Source: Magnetospirillum sp. XM-1 | GTDB taxonomy: Bacteria > Pseudomonadota > Alphaproteobacteria > Rhodospirillales > Magnetospirillaceae | Direction of reading: 5' to 3' | Assembly (NCBI RefSeq): GCF_001511835.1 | Contig: NZ_LN997848.1 | Coordinates: forward strand, 1,550,001-1,614,000 | DNA length: 64,000 nucleotides | In this document: positions 9,226 to 19,117 of the stretch, one piece after another | Layout: every line of letters starts with the position of its first letter | Position numbering within the stretch: the stretch's first letter is position 1 | Program-made: the position numbers and the translations under genes | The notes under the pieces: generated by a model | Told to the model about the DNA's origin: nothing | Databases searched by the model: none | What the model saw: the letters and a program-made list of their open reading frames with translations, nothing else

Positions 9226-10540
9226 TCGCCTTTTCCAGCACGGCGGCGAAGAAGCCGTCGGTGCCGTGGGCCAGGGGCGACAGCCGCAGCCAGGGCCCCG
9301 GCACCGGGCAGGGCGTGCCCGCCAGCTCGGTCCAGATCTCGGGTACCGGAACCGGGCGGTAGTCGGGATGGGCGGCCAGGAAGGCCTCGACCCGTTCCTC
9401 GTTCTCTTCGCGCATGATGGAGCAGGTGGCGTAGATCAGCCGCCCGCCCGGCTTGGTCAGGCGCGCCGCGCTTTCTAAGATGGCGCCCTGGCGGGCCACC
9501 AGTTCCAGCAGGTCGGTCTCGGCAAACTGCCATTTGGCGTCGGGGTTGCGGCGCCAGGTGCCGGTGCCGGTGCACGGCGCGTCCACCAGCACCCGGTCGA
9601 AGGACCCGGCCGAGCGCTTGATCCACTTGTCGGACTCGCCCTCGATCACCCGGCGGGTGACGTTGTGGACGCCGGCGCGGCGCAGGCGGTCCTGGGCACG
9701 GTCGACCCGCCACTCGGCCACGTCGCAGGCCACCAGACGCCCCTTGTTCTGCATGGACGCAGCGAGCGCCAGGGTCTTGCCGCCGGCGCCGGCGCAGTAA
9801 TCCACCACCGCCTGTCCCGGCTTGGGATCGGTGAGCAGGGCCACCAGCTGCGAACCCTCGTCCTGCACCTCGATCAATCCGTTGCGCCATGCCTGGACCT
9901 GAACCAGGGGCACGCGGGCGTAAAGGCGCAGGCCGATGGGCGACAGGGCGGTGGGCTCGGACTTGATGCCTTCCTTGGCCAGGGCGCGGATGGCATCTTC
10001 GCGCGTCGCCTTCAAGGTGTTGACGCGCAGGTCCAGCGGCGCCTCGTCGCGCATGGCGCCCATCTCGGATTCCAGCCGCTCGCCGAACAGGGCGGCGAGG
10101 CGCGGCGTCATCCATTCGGGATACTCGCCGCGCACATGGGGCGGCATGTCGCGGTGGAACAGGCTCTTTTGCCCCGCCAGCATGTCCAGCACCCGGCGCT
10201 CGGGCGGCTCGGGCGGGTAGGCGGAGTGGGGGCCCTTGAACAGGTCGGGCTCGGGCCGGATGCCTTCGAACACCATGTCGGCCAGCACGCGGGCCCGCGC
10301 CCCGCCCCTGCCCTCGGCATCGGGGCGCTCGGGATGCTCCAGATGCTCCAGCCACCAGTCCAGGCGGGCCCGGCGGCGCAGCACCCGCCACACCGTCTCG
10401 GCCACGGCGCGGCGGTCCTTGGCGCCGATATAGCGGCGCTGCTTGAAATAGAACGATGCCACCGAATCGGCCGGCTTGGCCGACTTCTCGATTTCGGAAA
10501 GCACCTCGATGGCGGCCTGAAGGCGTGCGGCGGGAGTCAT
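9218..10540 (-). CDS. RsmB/NOP2-family rRNA (cytosine-C5) methyltransferase
   Basis: 440 residues. An N-terminal NusB-like helical region (1-150) precedes a class I SAM-dependent domain: SAM loop DYCAGAGGKTLALA near 244-257, then the two catalytic cysteines in DAPCTGTG and YATCS that mark m5C RNA methyltransferases. Probably the RsmB-type enzyme acting on 16S rRNA, although other NOP2-family members are possible. Convergent with the TPR gene, sharing 8 bp at the 3' ends. Confidence 0.9.
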   Translation of the reverse strand: MTPAARLQAAIEVLSEIEKSAKPADSVASFYFKQRRYIGAKDRRAVAETVWRVLRRRARLDWWLEHLEHPERPDAEGRGGARARVLADMVFEGIRPEPDLFKGPHSAYPPEPPERRVLDMLAGQKSLFHRDMPPHVRGEYPEWMTPRLAALFGERLESEMGAMRDEAPLDLRVNTLKATREDAIRALAKEGIKSEPTALSPIGLRLYARVPLVQVQAWRNGLIEVQDEGSQLVALLTDPKPGQAVVDYCAGAGGKTLALAASMQNKGRLVACDVAEWRVDRAQDRLRRAGVHNVTRRVIEGESDKWIKRSAGSFDRVLVDAPCTGTGTWRRNPDAKWQFAETDLLELVARQGAILESAARLTKPGGRLIYATCSIMREENEERVEAFLAAHPDYRPVPVPEIWTELAGTPCPVPGPWLRLSPLAHGTDGFFAAVLEKAIS

Positions 10541-10730
10541 ACCGGCGAAACTTTGTCCTGAGAATCGCCGGTATCAGCCGCCATTGCGGCGGCGGCCAAG
10601 CGCCCGGAGGGGCGCGCCCGGCGAGGGGCAATACGGCGAGCCGATTCGGCTCGCCAGCACAAGGCCCGATAGATGCGGCAATTCCGCCCGCACTGCAAGC
10701 CCCGCATGCCCCCCTGGACGGGAGGCTGCG
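10541..10730. other. Divergent intergenic region
   Basis: GC-rich spacer between the rRNA methyltransferase and the binding-protein gene; the promoter of the latter is listed separately. No small gene is supported here. Confidence 0.4.
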
Positions 10731-10758
10731 TTGACAGGATCGCTGGGGCGGGTATCTA
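10731..10758 (+). promoter_or_regulatory. Sigma-70-type promoter of the binding-protein gene
   Basis: A perfect -35 TTGACA (10731-10736) is followed after 16 bp by TATCTA (10753-10758) as -10. It lies 35 bp before the ATG of the periplasmic binding protein, a sensible position. Confidence 0.6.
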
Positions 10759-10793
10759 GTTTTCGCCGATTAATCTCATTGGACTAAATCGAG

Positions 10794-11702
10794 ATGAACG
10801 CGATCCGCACCCTTCTGCTCCTGGCTCTCGCCCTGGTCCCGGCCGCCGCCCAGGCCGGGCCGGAAGCCACCCTGGACAAGGTCAAGCGGAGCGGAACCCT
10901 GGTTCTCGGCGTGCGCGAGGCCTCGTATCCGCTGTCCTATCTCGATGGGGCGAAGCAGCCCATCGGCTATCACGTGGACATCTGCCGCAGCATCGCCGAG
11001 GCGGTGAAGACCCGTCTGGGCCTCGCCGCCCTCGATGTGCGCACCGAGGTGGTGACCTCGAAGACCCGCATTCCGCGCATGGTGGAGGGCGCCATCGACC
11101 TGGAATGCGGCTCGACCACCAACAACGCCGCCCGCCAGGCCCAGGTGGCCTTCGCGCCGACCACCTATGTGGCTTCGGTGCGCATCGCGGTGAAGAAGTC
11201 GGCCGGCATCTCCAAGCTGGCCCAGCTGGACGGCAAGGCGGTGGTCACCACCGCCGGCAGCACCAGCGTGCAGCTGCTCAAGGCCCGCGTCCAGGGCCGC
11301 AACATCAAGGTGACCGAGGCGTTCGGCAACGATCACGCCGAATCGTTCAAGATGCTGGAAAGCGACCAGGCCGCCGCCTTCGTCATGGACGACAACCTGC
11401 TGGCCGGACTGATCGCCAGTTCGGCCGCGCCCAAGGACTACGAGATTCTGCCCCAGACGCTGAACACCGAGCCCATCGCCATCATGCTGCGCAAGGGTGA
11501 TCCCGCCTTCAAGGCGCTGGTGGACCAGACGGTCAAGGCGATGATGGCCTCGGGCGAGGTGGGGCGGCTGTACGCCAAGTGGTTCCTCTCACCCATTCCG
11601 CCCATGAACGCGGCGCTGAACTTCCCCATGAGCCCGGTGCTGGCCAGCCTGATCAAGTTCCCCGGCGACGATCCGGCCGAGGCCTTCAGGCCGGAGGAGT
11701 AG
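10794..11702 (+). CDS. Periplasmic amino-acid-binding protein (ABC transporter family 3)
   Basis: 302 residues. A Sec signal peptide with hydrophobic core LLLLALALVPAA ends in AQA, giving cleavage near residue 22. The mature protein opens with LDKVKRSGTLVLGVREASYPLSY, the typical first strand of glutamate/aspartate-type solute-binding proteins, and ends with VGRLYAKWFLSPIPP, as in GltI-like proteins. It would bind an amino acid in the periplasm. No permease or ATPase gene is adjacent, so it is an orphan in this window. It is preceded by a good promoter. Confidence 0.85.
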   Translation: MNAIRTLLLLALALVPAAAQAGPEATLDKVKRSGTLVLGVREASYPLSYLDGAKQPIGYHVDICRSIAEAVKTRLGLAALDVRTEVVTSKTRIPRMVEGAIDLECGSTTNNAARQAQVAFAPTTYVASVRIAVKKSAGISKLAQLDGKAVVTTAGSTSVQLLKARVQGRNIKVTEAFGNDHAESFKMLESDQAAAFVMDDNLLAGLIASSAAPKDYEILPQTLNTEPIAIMLRKGDPAFKALVDQTVKAMMASGEVGRLYAKWFLSPIPPMNAALNFPMSPVLASLIKFPGDDPAEAFRPEE

Positions 11703-11705
11703 GAG

Positions 11706-11765
11706 GATGCGGGCGGGACGCCCGCGCCCCAACACGTTTCGGAGCGCGGGCGTCCCGCCCGCATC
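11706..11765. repeat. GC-rich palindromic repeat / bidirectional terminator
   Basis: Perfect 22-bp arms (11706-11727 and 11744-11765) are separated by 16 bases. The sequence is of the GGGCGGGACGCCCGCGC type, a dispersed palindrome that often lies between convergent genes. It fills the gap between the convergent binding-protein and guaB genes and can terminate both. A read-through frame in it encodes the 'RDARAP' string that marks spurious annotations. Confidence 0.8.
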
Positions 11766-11768
11766 TCC

Positions 11769-13253
<1,485 letters not shown>

Positions 13254-13421
13254 TTAGTGGCGCGCCATCATACACATTCGGGGCTATGGCTCAAGCATCG
13301 CCTCGCCGGGAGCCATGTGCCGGAAGGAAGGCCGCCATGCCCTTTCCCGTCCGGCCCGCTTCCGGTGGTATAATCGATGGCGGTGGGAAGCATGGTTCGT
13401 CAATCCGCGAGGGAGGGTCAA

Positions 13422-13871
13422 ATGCCCAAGCCCTGTATCTGGATTTGCGTCGCCGATGGAACCCGTGCCCGGTTCTTTCATTGCGACGGTCCCGGACGGG
13501 ATATCGTGCCGGCCTTGAACTACATGCTGGCGGCGCCGTCTCGGGCTCACAACATCAGCATGACCGCCGACCGCCCTGGACGGACCTTCGATTCCGCCGG
13601 TGCGGGCCGTCACGCCTATGACGAGGGTGACTGGCAGGACGAGGAGAAGGGCCGCTTCGCCGGCCGGGTGGCCGCCCAGTTGGACCGCGCCGCCCTCGAT
13701 CACCAGTTCGAGCGGCTGGTGGTGGTCGCTCCTCCGGCCATGATGGGCGAATTGCGCAAGCACTTCACCGGCATCCGGCACCGTATGGAGGTGGTGGAGG
13801 TGGTCAAGGACCTGACCCATGCCACCCCGCGCGAGATGCAGAGCCATCTGAGCGAGGCGCTGCGGCACTGA
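13422..13871 (+). CDS. Host-attachment-type protein (baeRF family)
   Basis: 149 residues. The opening IWICVADGTRARFF, the GRFAGRVAAQLDRAA helix and the RLVVVAPPAMMGELRK strand match the 'protein required for attachment to host cells' family, now grouped with bacterial relatives of eukaryotic release factor 1 (baeRF family 12). The biochemical role is not settled. The start is chosen at the ATG with GGGAGGG four bases upstream; an earlier in-frame ATG at 13377 lacks a site. A terminator follows. Confidence 0.8.
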   Translation: MPKPCIWICVADGTRARFFHCDGPGRDIVPALNYMLAAPSRAHNISMTADRPGRTFDSAGAGRHAYDEGDWQDEEKGRFAGRVAAQLDRAALDHQFERLVVVAPPAMMGELRKHFTGIRHRMEVVEVVKDLTHATPREMQSHLSEALRH

Positions 13872-13882
13872 GCCGATGGCAT

Positions 13883-13922
13883 GAAAGCGTGATGCATTCC
13901 ACGCTTTCGCTTCTTTTTTTTT
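13883..13922 (+). terminator. Rho-independent terminator
   Basis: Nine-bp arms GAAAGCGTG (13883-13891) and CACGCTTTC (13900-13908) are followed by a run of about ten T. It ends the baeRF-family gene. Confidence 0.85.
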
Positions 13923-14010
13923 CGCCCTCGCCGGGCGGGCGCGTCCGCGCCCTTGGCCGCTCGCTCAATGCTGGCATGAGCGCCGCGCCTCGTATGCGGG
14001 GCCCGGCGCT

Positions 14011-14748
14011 CTATTCGGTAGAACCGCGAAAACCCGTGGCCACCACATAGGTCTCGGCCGAGCCCTGGCGGGACGCCGGGGGCTTGGCGTGGCGGACCGT
14101 GGTGAAGTTCTTCTTCAACTGGTCCAGCAGGGTCTTCTCGGTGCCGCCCTGGAACACCTTGGCGACGAAGGTTCCGCCCGGCGCCAGCACCTCCATGGCG
14201 AAATGCAGCGCCACCTCCACCAGGCCGATGATGCGCAGATGGTCGGTGGAGGGGTGCCCGGTGGTGGGCGCCGCCATGTCGGACAGCACCACGTCGGCGG
14301 GGCCGTCCAGGGCCTCCTTCAGGCGGTCGGGGGCTTCGTCGGCCAGGAAGTCGCCCTGCAGCGTGATGGCGCCGGGCAGCGGGTCCCATTCCAGGATGTC
14401 CATGCCCACCACCTTGCCGCCGCCCTTGGGGCGAAGCGCGCCGACCTTGTCCACCGCCACCTGGGTCCAGCCGCCGGGCGCGGCGCCCAGGTCGACGACG
14501 CGCAGGCCGGGTTTCAGGATGTGGAAGCGCTCGTCCAGCTGGATCAGCTTGAAGGCGGCGCGCGAGCGAAAGCCCAGGCGCTTGGCCTCGTGGACATAGG
14601 GGTCGTTGAGCTGGCGCTGCAGCCACAGGGTGGACGACAGCTTACGCTTCTTGGCGGTCTTCACCTTGACGGTGAGATTGCGCGAGCCGCCGCCCGGTCC
14701 TGATCCGGTGGTGCGTCCCGAACTCTTCTTGCCGCCACCCGTCGTCAT
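14011..14748 (-). CDS. rlmE: 23S rRNA (uridine-2'-O)-methyltransferase RlmE/RrmJ
   Basis: 245 residues. It methylates U2552 of 23S rRNA in the ribosomal A loop. The SAM-binding segment VVDLGAAPGGWTQVA and DVVLSDMAAPTTGHPSTDH are the FtsJ/RrmJ signatures; the K-D-K-E tetrad is consistent (FRSRAAFKL, SDMA, FVAKVFQGG, ETYVV). A Lys/Gly/Ser-rich N-terminal tail of about 30 residues is extra compared with E. coli. The ATG shares one base with the TGA of the upstream phosphatase gene, so the two are coupled. The mRNA end holds a GAGCGCCG/CGGCGCTC hairpin near 13978-14012. Confidence 0.93.
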   Translation of the reverse strand: MTTGGGKKSSGRTTGSGPGGGSRNLTVKVKTAKKRKLSSTLWLQRQLNDPYVHEAKRLGFRSRAAFKLIQLDERFHILKPGLRVVDLGAAPGGWTQVAVDKVGALRPKGGGKVVGMDILEWDPLPGAITLQGDFLADEAPDRLKEALDGPADVVLSDMAAPTTGHPSTDHLRIIGLVEVALHFAMEVLAPGGTFVAKVFQGGTEKTLLDQLKKNFTTVRHAKPPASRQGSAETYVVATGFRGSTE

Positions 14749-15749
14749 CAGTTCCGCGCTCCCAGGGTTCCGTCTTCGCGCATCATGTTCAGCAGCACGC
14801 CTTCGCGCACGCCGCGGTCCGCGACCTTGAGGCGGCCCAGCGGCCACAGCCGGCACAGCGCTTCCAGGATGGCGCAGCCCGCCACCACCAGGTCGGCGCG
14901 TTCCTGCCCGATGCAGGGATGGGCGGCGCGCTGGTCGTGGGTCATGGAGGCCAGCTTGCGGGTCACGGCGGCGATGTCGGCGAAGCCCAGCTCCAGCCCG
15001 TCCACCTGGGCGCGGTCATAGCGCTCCAGCCCCAGATGCAGGGCACCGAGCGTGGTGACGGTGCCCGACGTGCCCAGCATCTGCACCATGTTGCCGGCCA
15101 GCATGGCGCCGATGGTGTGCAGCGCCTCGAACGGACGGAAGGCGGCGCCGATGTGTTCCACCACCTTGGCGTAGCCGGTGTTGGAGGCCAGCTCGTGCGC
15201 CCATTGCTCTGCCAGGGTGACCACGCCGGTGGGAATGGATTGAATGCCGACCACATGCTGGCCGAGCGGCGAATTCTGCACCCAGACCAGCTCGGTGGAG
15301 CCGCCGCCGATGTCGAAGACCAGCGCCCAGGGCACGTGCGGGTCCAACAGCGAGGCGCAGCCGCCCAGCGCCAGTCCGGCCTCCTCGCTGGGGCTGATGA
15401 TGTCGGGCTTGAGGCCGGTGCGCTCGGTGATGCGCGCCGTGAACTCGGCGCCGTTGCGGGCGCGGCGGCAGGCCTCGGTGGCCACCAGCCGGGCGCGGCC
15501 GACCCGGTTGCGCTCCATCTTCTCGGCGCAGGCTTCCAGCGCGTCCAGGGTGCGGGCCATGGCCGCCTCGGACAGCACGCCGCTGGCGCTCAACCCCTCG
15601 CCCAGGCGGGTGACGCGGGAAAAGGCGTCGATCACCTTGAAGGCGCGGCCCTGGGGACGCGCCACCAGCATCCGGCAATTATTGGTGCCGAGGTCGAGGG
15701 CGGCGTAAACCGGCGCGCTGCGGGAGGAAGACGACGAGGCGTAAGCCAA
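14748..15749 (-). CDS. Ppx/GppA family phosphatase
   Basis: 333 residues. An acetate-kinase-fold exopolyphosphatase/guanosine pentaphosphate phosphatase: phosphate-1 motif ALDLGTNNCRMLVA near 17-30 and DIGGGSTELVW in the second half. It matches the short alphaproteobacterial form without the C-terminal HD-like domain. The start is a TTG at 15747-15749 with no obvious ribosome site; no ATG or GTG is available upstream in frame, so the start is uncertain. Coupled to rlmE by stop-start overlap. Confidence 0.88.
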   Translation of the reverse strand: MAYASSSSSRSAPVYAALDLGTNNCRMLVARPQGRAFKVIDAFSRVTRLGEGLSASGVLSEAAMARTLDALEACAEKMERNRVGRARLVATEACRRARNGAEFTARITERTGLKPDIISPSEEAGLALGGCASLLDPHVPWALVFDIGGGSTELVWVQNSPLGQHVVGIQSIPTGVVTLAEQWAHELASNTGYAKVVEHIGAAFRPFEALHTIGAMLAGNMVQMLGTSGTVTTLGALHLGLERYDRAQVDGLELGFADIAAVTRKLASMTHDQRAAHPCIGQERADLVVAGCAILEALCRLWPLGRLKVADRGVREGVLLNMMREDGTLGARN

Positions 15750-15973
15750 AACGGGGAACTCTGCAATTCGGGGCGGCGGATGTTACCCCCAAACGGGCTC
15801 GGCTGGGAAGCATCCAGTCCCAATGCCAGGATTTCCCCGGATTTCCGCCCCTTTGCGGCCAATTTCGCTCCTCGCTCTTTCGCCATTGATCCCGCCGAAG
15901 GCCTGTGTTAGAAGGTGCGCCTCTCGTGGTCACCCCGGTCTTCGCCGGGAACACGGACCACCAGCCAGACTGG

Positions 15974-16047
15974 TGGGGGATCGTCTAACGGTAGGACAGC
16001 GGACTCTGACTCCGCCAGTCTAGGTTCGAATCCTAGTCCCCCAGCCA
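15974..16047 (+). tRNA. tRNA-Gln (anticodon CUG)
   Basis: The 7-bp acceptor stem TGGGGGA/TCCCCCA closes, the anticodon stem GCGGA/TCCGC holds loop CTCTGAC with anticodon CTG, and the T arm is CTAGG-TTCGAAT-CCTAG. Discriminator G and CCA are encoded. It reads CAG codons. A Tn7-like element is inserted 24 bp past its 3' end. Confidence 0.96.
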
Positions 16048-16071
16048 ACTCACCCGGCATTATGTAGCAAG

Positions 16072-16076
16072 CTCAC
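16072..16076 (+). repeat. Left target-site duplication CTCAC
   Basis: CTCAC directly precedes the left TGTCGG end of the transposon and is repeated immediately after the right CCGACA end at 20030-20034. A 5-bp duplication is the hallmark of Tn7/Tn5053-type transposition. Confidence 0.85.
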
Positions 16077-16120
16077 TGTCGGTTTCATCTATAGACCGGA
16101 TTTTGTACCTATAGTCCGGA
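16077..16120 (+). repeat. Transposon left end with two TnsB-type sites
   Basis: The terminus TGTCGG is followed by CTATAGACCGGA (16089-16100) and CTATAGTCCGGA (16109-16120), spaced 20 bp start to start. The same paired arrangement is found inverted at the right end. Confidence 0.75.
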
Positions 16121-16405
16121 CAGCGACAGGCATAACGCGGACGGATTCTGGCCCCGCCTCCCAGGCATTATCCTTGTAAGACAAGACGATAGGGCCGCCG
16201 ATCCGGTCCAGATGACGTTCGCATCGTGCCGCAGGCACATCATTGATGACGAACGTGCTTTCTCGGATTGGTCCGGCTTAAAGGGCTATCCGTTGGAGGC
16301 AGTCCCGCCCTCGTCTGCGCAGGCCGTTGAGTCCTCTCCTCCGCCCCCGGTTCGGGCCAATCGTGCTATGATCTTCGGCCTCCACTTCGGTTGGAGGCAG
16401 GGCCG
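16121..16405 (+). promoter_or_regulatory. Leader region of the tniQ-tnsA-tnsB operon
   Basis: There is no credible gene in this 285-bp leader. It holds a small inverted repeat CTTGT-AAG-ACAAG (16173-16185), possibly an operator, and an extended -10 promoter, TGC then TATGAT (16364-16372), about 34 bp before the tniQ start. The -35 match is poor. Confidence 0.45.
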
Positions 16406-17752
16406 ATGCGCGACGATGACCGCTGGCCAGGGCACCCCAGATTGCTGCCCGACGAGTCTGTATCTTCATGGTTCACCCGAACCGCTGCCGCCAACGGTCT
16501 GCGGCCGGGCGAGCTTTACCGCATTGTCCAGCCCGGCGGAGACCGTAATCCCCGCGATTTCGACCGCCATGCCGACGACTGCCTGCTGGACCTGTTGGCC
16601 GACAAGACGGGACTCCCGGTCGAAGGCCTGAAGCTCGCCACCTTTCGCCGCTGGTCCGGCCGGTTGTTCGAGCATGACGACGGCCTCAACAAGCTGGCAT
16701 GGCTGCCGCCGGCCGGGCGCGAGGGTGGCAGGCGCTGCTTTGGCCAGCAGATCTGCCCCTGGTGCCTGCGGGCGGATGCGCAGCCGTATTTGCGCCTCAA
16801 CTGGCGGCTCTCCTTCTTCACCACTTGTCCGATCCACGGACGCCTGCTGCTGGACCGCTGTCCCTCCTGTGCCGAGCCGTTCAGTATTCTACGCCAGGAC
16901 GGGCGCGGCGCCATCTGCTGCCCAGGCTGTGGCGCTGATCTCCGCGACTTGACCGGGGACGAGCCCGCCCTTGATACCGTCTCTGTACAGCGCGACCTGC
17001 TGGACTTGATCCGGGAGGGATGGCGGGACCTCGGCGAATATGGGCCGGTCTATTCCTTCGCGGTGTTCGAGCTGCTGGCAGTGATCACCCGCCTTCTCGC
17101 TGGTGGCAAGCACGCCTACGCACTCAGAACCAGGATCGCCGAGCATGAGGCAGGCCTGTCGGTGAGGCCCGAGGCCGTTCCCCGTGCCCGTGACGGTGCG
17201 CTACTGACTCCACGCGCCCGAGGCGTGCTGGTCGCCATGGCGCATTGGCTGATGGCGGACTGGCCGCACCGCTTCGTCGAGGCCGCCAAGGCGGCGGGCA
17301 TGGCCAGCACCGATCTGCGCAAGCGCCCCGTGGGCGAGTATCCCTTCGCCTACGCCCATGCCGTGGACTGGTACCTGAAGCAGCCGCACAAGGGCGACGC
17401 CACGGCAGAGATCATGGTGGCGGCCCAGGTGCTCCACGACCACGGCCAGTCGGCCAGCCACCGCAATCTTGTGGCCCTGTGCGGAACCAAGCTCGGCTCC
17501 ATGGGCGGAGTGGCCGAGCCCGTAGCCTCTGGCCTGCCCTGGGGCAAGGGTCGCTATTGGAAGCTGGATGGCGTTTCCCCCGAGGTGAAGGCCGCCGCCC
17601 GCCGGGCCGCGCATGGTGCCGGCGAAGACGTGGGGCCATGGCTGGATGCCCTGCTTCGCCGGACGCTTGGTCTTGGTGCCATCAAAACACCTTTTGATGG
17701 TCATGATCCCGACACAATCACGCCTGACGGTAACGTTGGTTGTGAAGAGTGA
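16406..17752 (+). CDS. tniQ: TniQ/TnsD-family transposon target-selection protein
   Basis: 448 residues. The N-terminus RWPGHPRLLPDESVSSWFTRTA is the canonical TniQ opening. Four zinc-ligand pairs follow: CPWC (117-120), CPIH (141-144), CPSC (152-155) and CPGC (172-175). The C-terminal 250 residues form an extended region as in TnsD rather than the short TniQ of CRISPR-associated elements. The ATG follows GGAGG-CAGGGCC; an in-frame TTG 15 bases upstream is less likely. TniQ/TnsD proteins pick the insertion site and recruit the AAA+ regulator TnsC. First gene of the operon, 13 bp before tnsA. Given the insertion point, the tRNA-Gln 3' end is its probable target (inference). Confidence 0.9.
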   Translation: MRDDDRWPGHPRLLPDESVSSWFTRTAAANGLRPGELYRIVQPGGDRNPRDFDRHADDCLLDLLADKTGLPVEGLKLATFRRWSGRLFEHDDGLNKLAWLPPAGREGGRRCFGQQICPWCLRADAQPYLRLNWRLSFFTTCPIHGRLLLDRCPSCAEPFSILRQDGRGAICCPGCGADLRDLTGDEPALDTVSVQRDLLDLIREGWRDLGEYGPVYSFAVFELLAVITRLLAGGKHAYALRTRIAEHEAGLSVRPEAVPRARDGALLTPRARGVLVAMAHWLMADWPHRFVEAAKAAGMASTDLRKRPVGEYPFAYAHAVDWYLKQPHKGDATAEIMVAAQVLHDHGQSASHRNLVALCGTKLGSMGGVAEPVASGLPWGKGRYWKLDGVSPEVKAAARRAAHGAGEDVGPWLDALLRRTLGLGAIKTPFDGHDPDTITPDGNVGCEE

Positions 17753-17765
17753 TGGGGGACACTCC

Positions 17766-18410
17766 ATGCCCGTGCGCAAAATCGGTCTTTGCTATCGCAG
17801 TGTCAGTGGGCGGGTGCCCATGGGACAGGGGGGCCCCGGCGTCCAGGTGGAATCGACCCTTGAGCGGGATTTCGCGCTGCTCTGCCGCTTCGATCCGTCC
17901 GTCGCCGGCATCGAGGAACAGCCGTTACGGATCGAATACGACGATGCCGACGGCCGTGCCCGCTCCTACGTGCCCGACTTCCTGGTGGCCTATCGCAGCG
18001 CTCGGTCCGTGCCCCGTCTGGTCGAGATCAAATATTCCACAGATCCCATGCTGATCTCCGGGCAACTGGACGGCCGCGCCTATGCTCGCCGCCATGGTTG
18101 GCGCTTCCAGGTGGTAACCGAGTTGGAAATCCGCACACCCCGGCTGGAGAACGCCACCTTCCTGCTGCCGTTCCGAGGCCGTCCCGTTGCGCCTGATCTG
18201 CGGGAGGCCTTGCGCTCGGCCCTGCGGGATGGTGGCCAGAAGAATGTCGCGTCGCTCGCCGACGAGATGGCCGTGGCGCTGGGCCTGAACCGGCCGGAGG
18301 TTCTGCCCGGCATTTGGACCATGGTGGCGGAGTTCAAGGTAATGACCGACCTGGATCGTCCCCTGACCATGAGCAGTCTCGTCGCACTGGCAAAGGAGAA
18401 GCGGTCATGA
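17766..18410 (+). CDS. tnsA: TnsA-type transposon endonuclease
   Basis: 214 residues. The opening MPVRKIGLCYRSVSGRVP and VESTLERDFALL are typical of TnsA N-terminal endonuclease domains. The restriction-enzyme-like catalytic set is visible: Glu29/Glu33, Asp71 in YVPDFLV, and Glu87-x-Lys89 in LVEIKY. TnsA cuts the non-transferred strand at the 5' ends so that the element moves by cut-and-paste. The start ATG has GGGGGA about eight bases upstream. The TGA overlaps the tnsB ATG (ATGA). The gene itself looks intact. Confidence 0.88.
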   Translation: MPVRKIGLCYRSVSGRVPMGQGGPGVQVESTLERDFALLCRFDPSVAGIEEQPLRIEYDDADGRARSYVPDFLVAYRSARSVPRLVEIKYSTDPMLISGQLDGRAYARRHGWRFQVVTELEIRTPRLENATFLLPFRGRPVAPDLREALRSALRDGGQKNVASLADEMAVALGLNRPEVLPGIWTMVAEFKVMTDLDRPLTMSSLVALAKEKRS

Positions 18411-18844
18411 ACAATGGCTTCAGCTTTCAGCCCGGCGCCTCCGTTCTCTGGCGCGGCAAGCGCTGCACCATCGTCGAGGCGGTGACGGCCTCCTCGGTCC
18501 TGCTCGACGTCGGGGATGGTCAGGACAAGAAAGTGGTGCCCGTCTCCAAGCTGCGTCCAATCAGGGATGCCGAAGCCGTTCAGGCCGACCGCAGCCTTGA
18601 CGCACTGGTTCCCGAAGATCTGGCCGAGGCCAAACGGCGCTTTGCTATCATCAAACCACTGGTGCGTTGCGAGCGTCGGCGGGAGAAGGACGTCCTTGGA
18701 ATCGCCGAGGCCAATGGAATCAGCCGAACGACGATCTATGACTGGATCAGGCTGTACGAAGGGCGGCGTCGGGTCAGCGATCTCGCGCCGAGGCGAAAGG
18801 GGCGCAAAATGCCCAAGCGCCTGTCGCCCGTGACCGAGGCGAAG
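18407..18844 (+). pseudogene. tnsB: tnsB transposase, truncated after 145 codons
   Basis: AAGGAG precedes the ATG, which overlaps the tnsA stop. Residues 1-145 match the N-terminus of TnsB/TniA-type DDE transposases: a small beta-domain, then a helix-turn-helix (GIAEANGISRTTIYDWIRLYEG, about 98-119) and the linker SDLAPRRKGRK..RLSP. Similarity stops after LSPVTEA, where IS3-derived sequence begins in opposite orientation. The catalytic domain (several hundred residues) is gone. By chance the frame stays open to 19741, so a gene caller would report a 444-residue chimera; only its first third is transposase. Confidence 0.82.
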
Positions 18845-19075
18845 AACTTTATGGTCATCGACCACGGCCAGGATGCGGAACCGTCGCCCGTCGCTGAACG
18901 CGTGGGAGGCAAAATCCAACGATCAGCGTTGGTTCGGCCCCATAGGGGGCGCCATCGGCGCCCACGTGCCCTGGGCACGCTTGCTGCCCGTGCGGCGAAC
19001 GGCGCCAGTTTTTCCTCCCGGTACAGCCGCAACAGCTTGTTGCGGCTGCGCTTCATTCGGCCGTCACCTGTCGTC
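18845..19075 (-). mobile_element. IS3-family (OrfB) fragment, degenerate
   Basis: On the minus strand the sequence reads KLLRLYREEKLA, then after a one-base frameshift VRRTGSKRAQGTWAPM..GPNQR, then a TGA where IS3-family transposases have Trp, then SLDFASHAFSDGRRFRILAVVDDH. This is the start of the IS3-family integrase domain (IS407-like). It stops at the tnsB junction near 18845-18852. Frameshift, nonsense codon and truncation show that it is dead. The outer boundary near 19075 is approximate. Confidence 0.75.
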
Positions 19076-19117
19076 GACGGACTCTACCTCAGGACGGATA
19101 CATTTTCGGGGAACAGG

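Noticed and set aside
16212-16631. 139-codon frame upstream of and overlapping tniQ
   Set aside because: Out of frame with tniQ, no ribosome site, and no family pattern.
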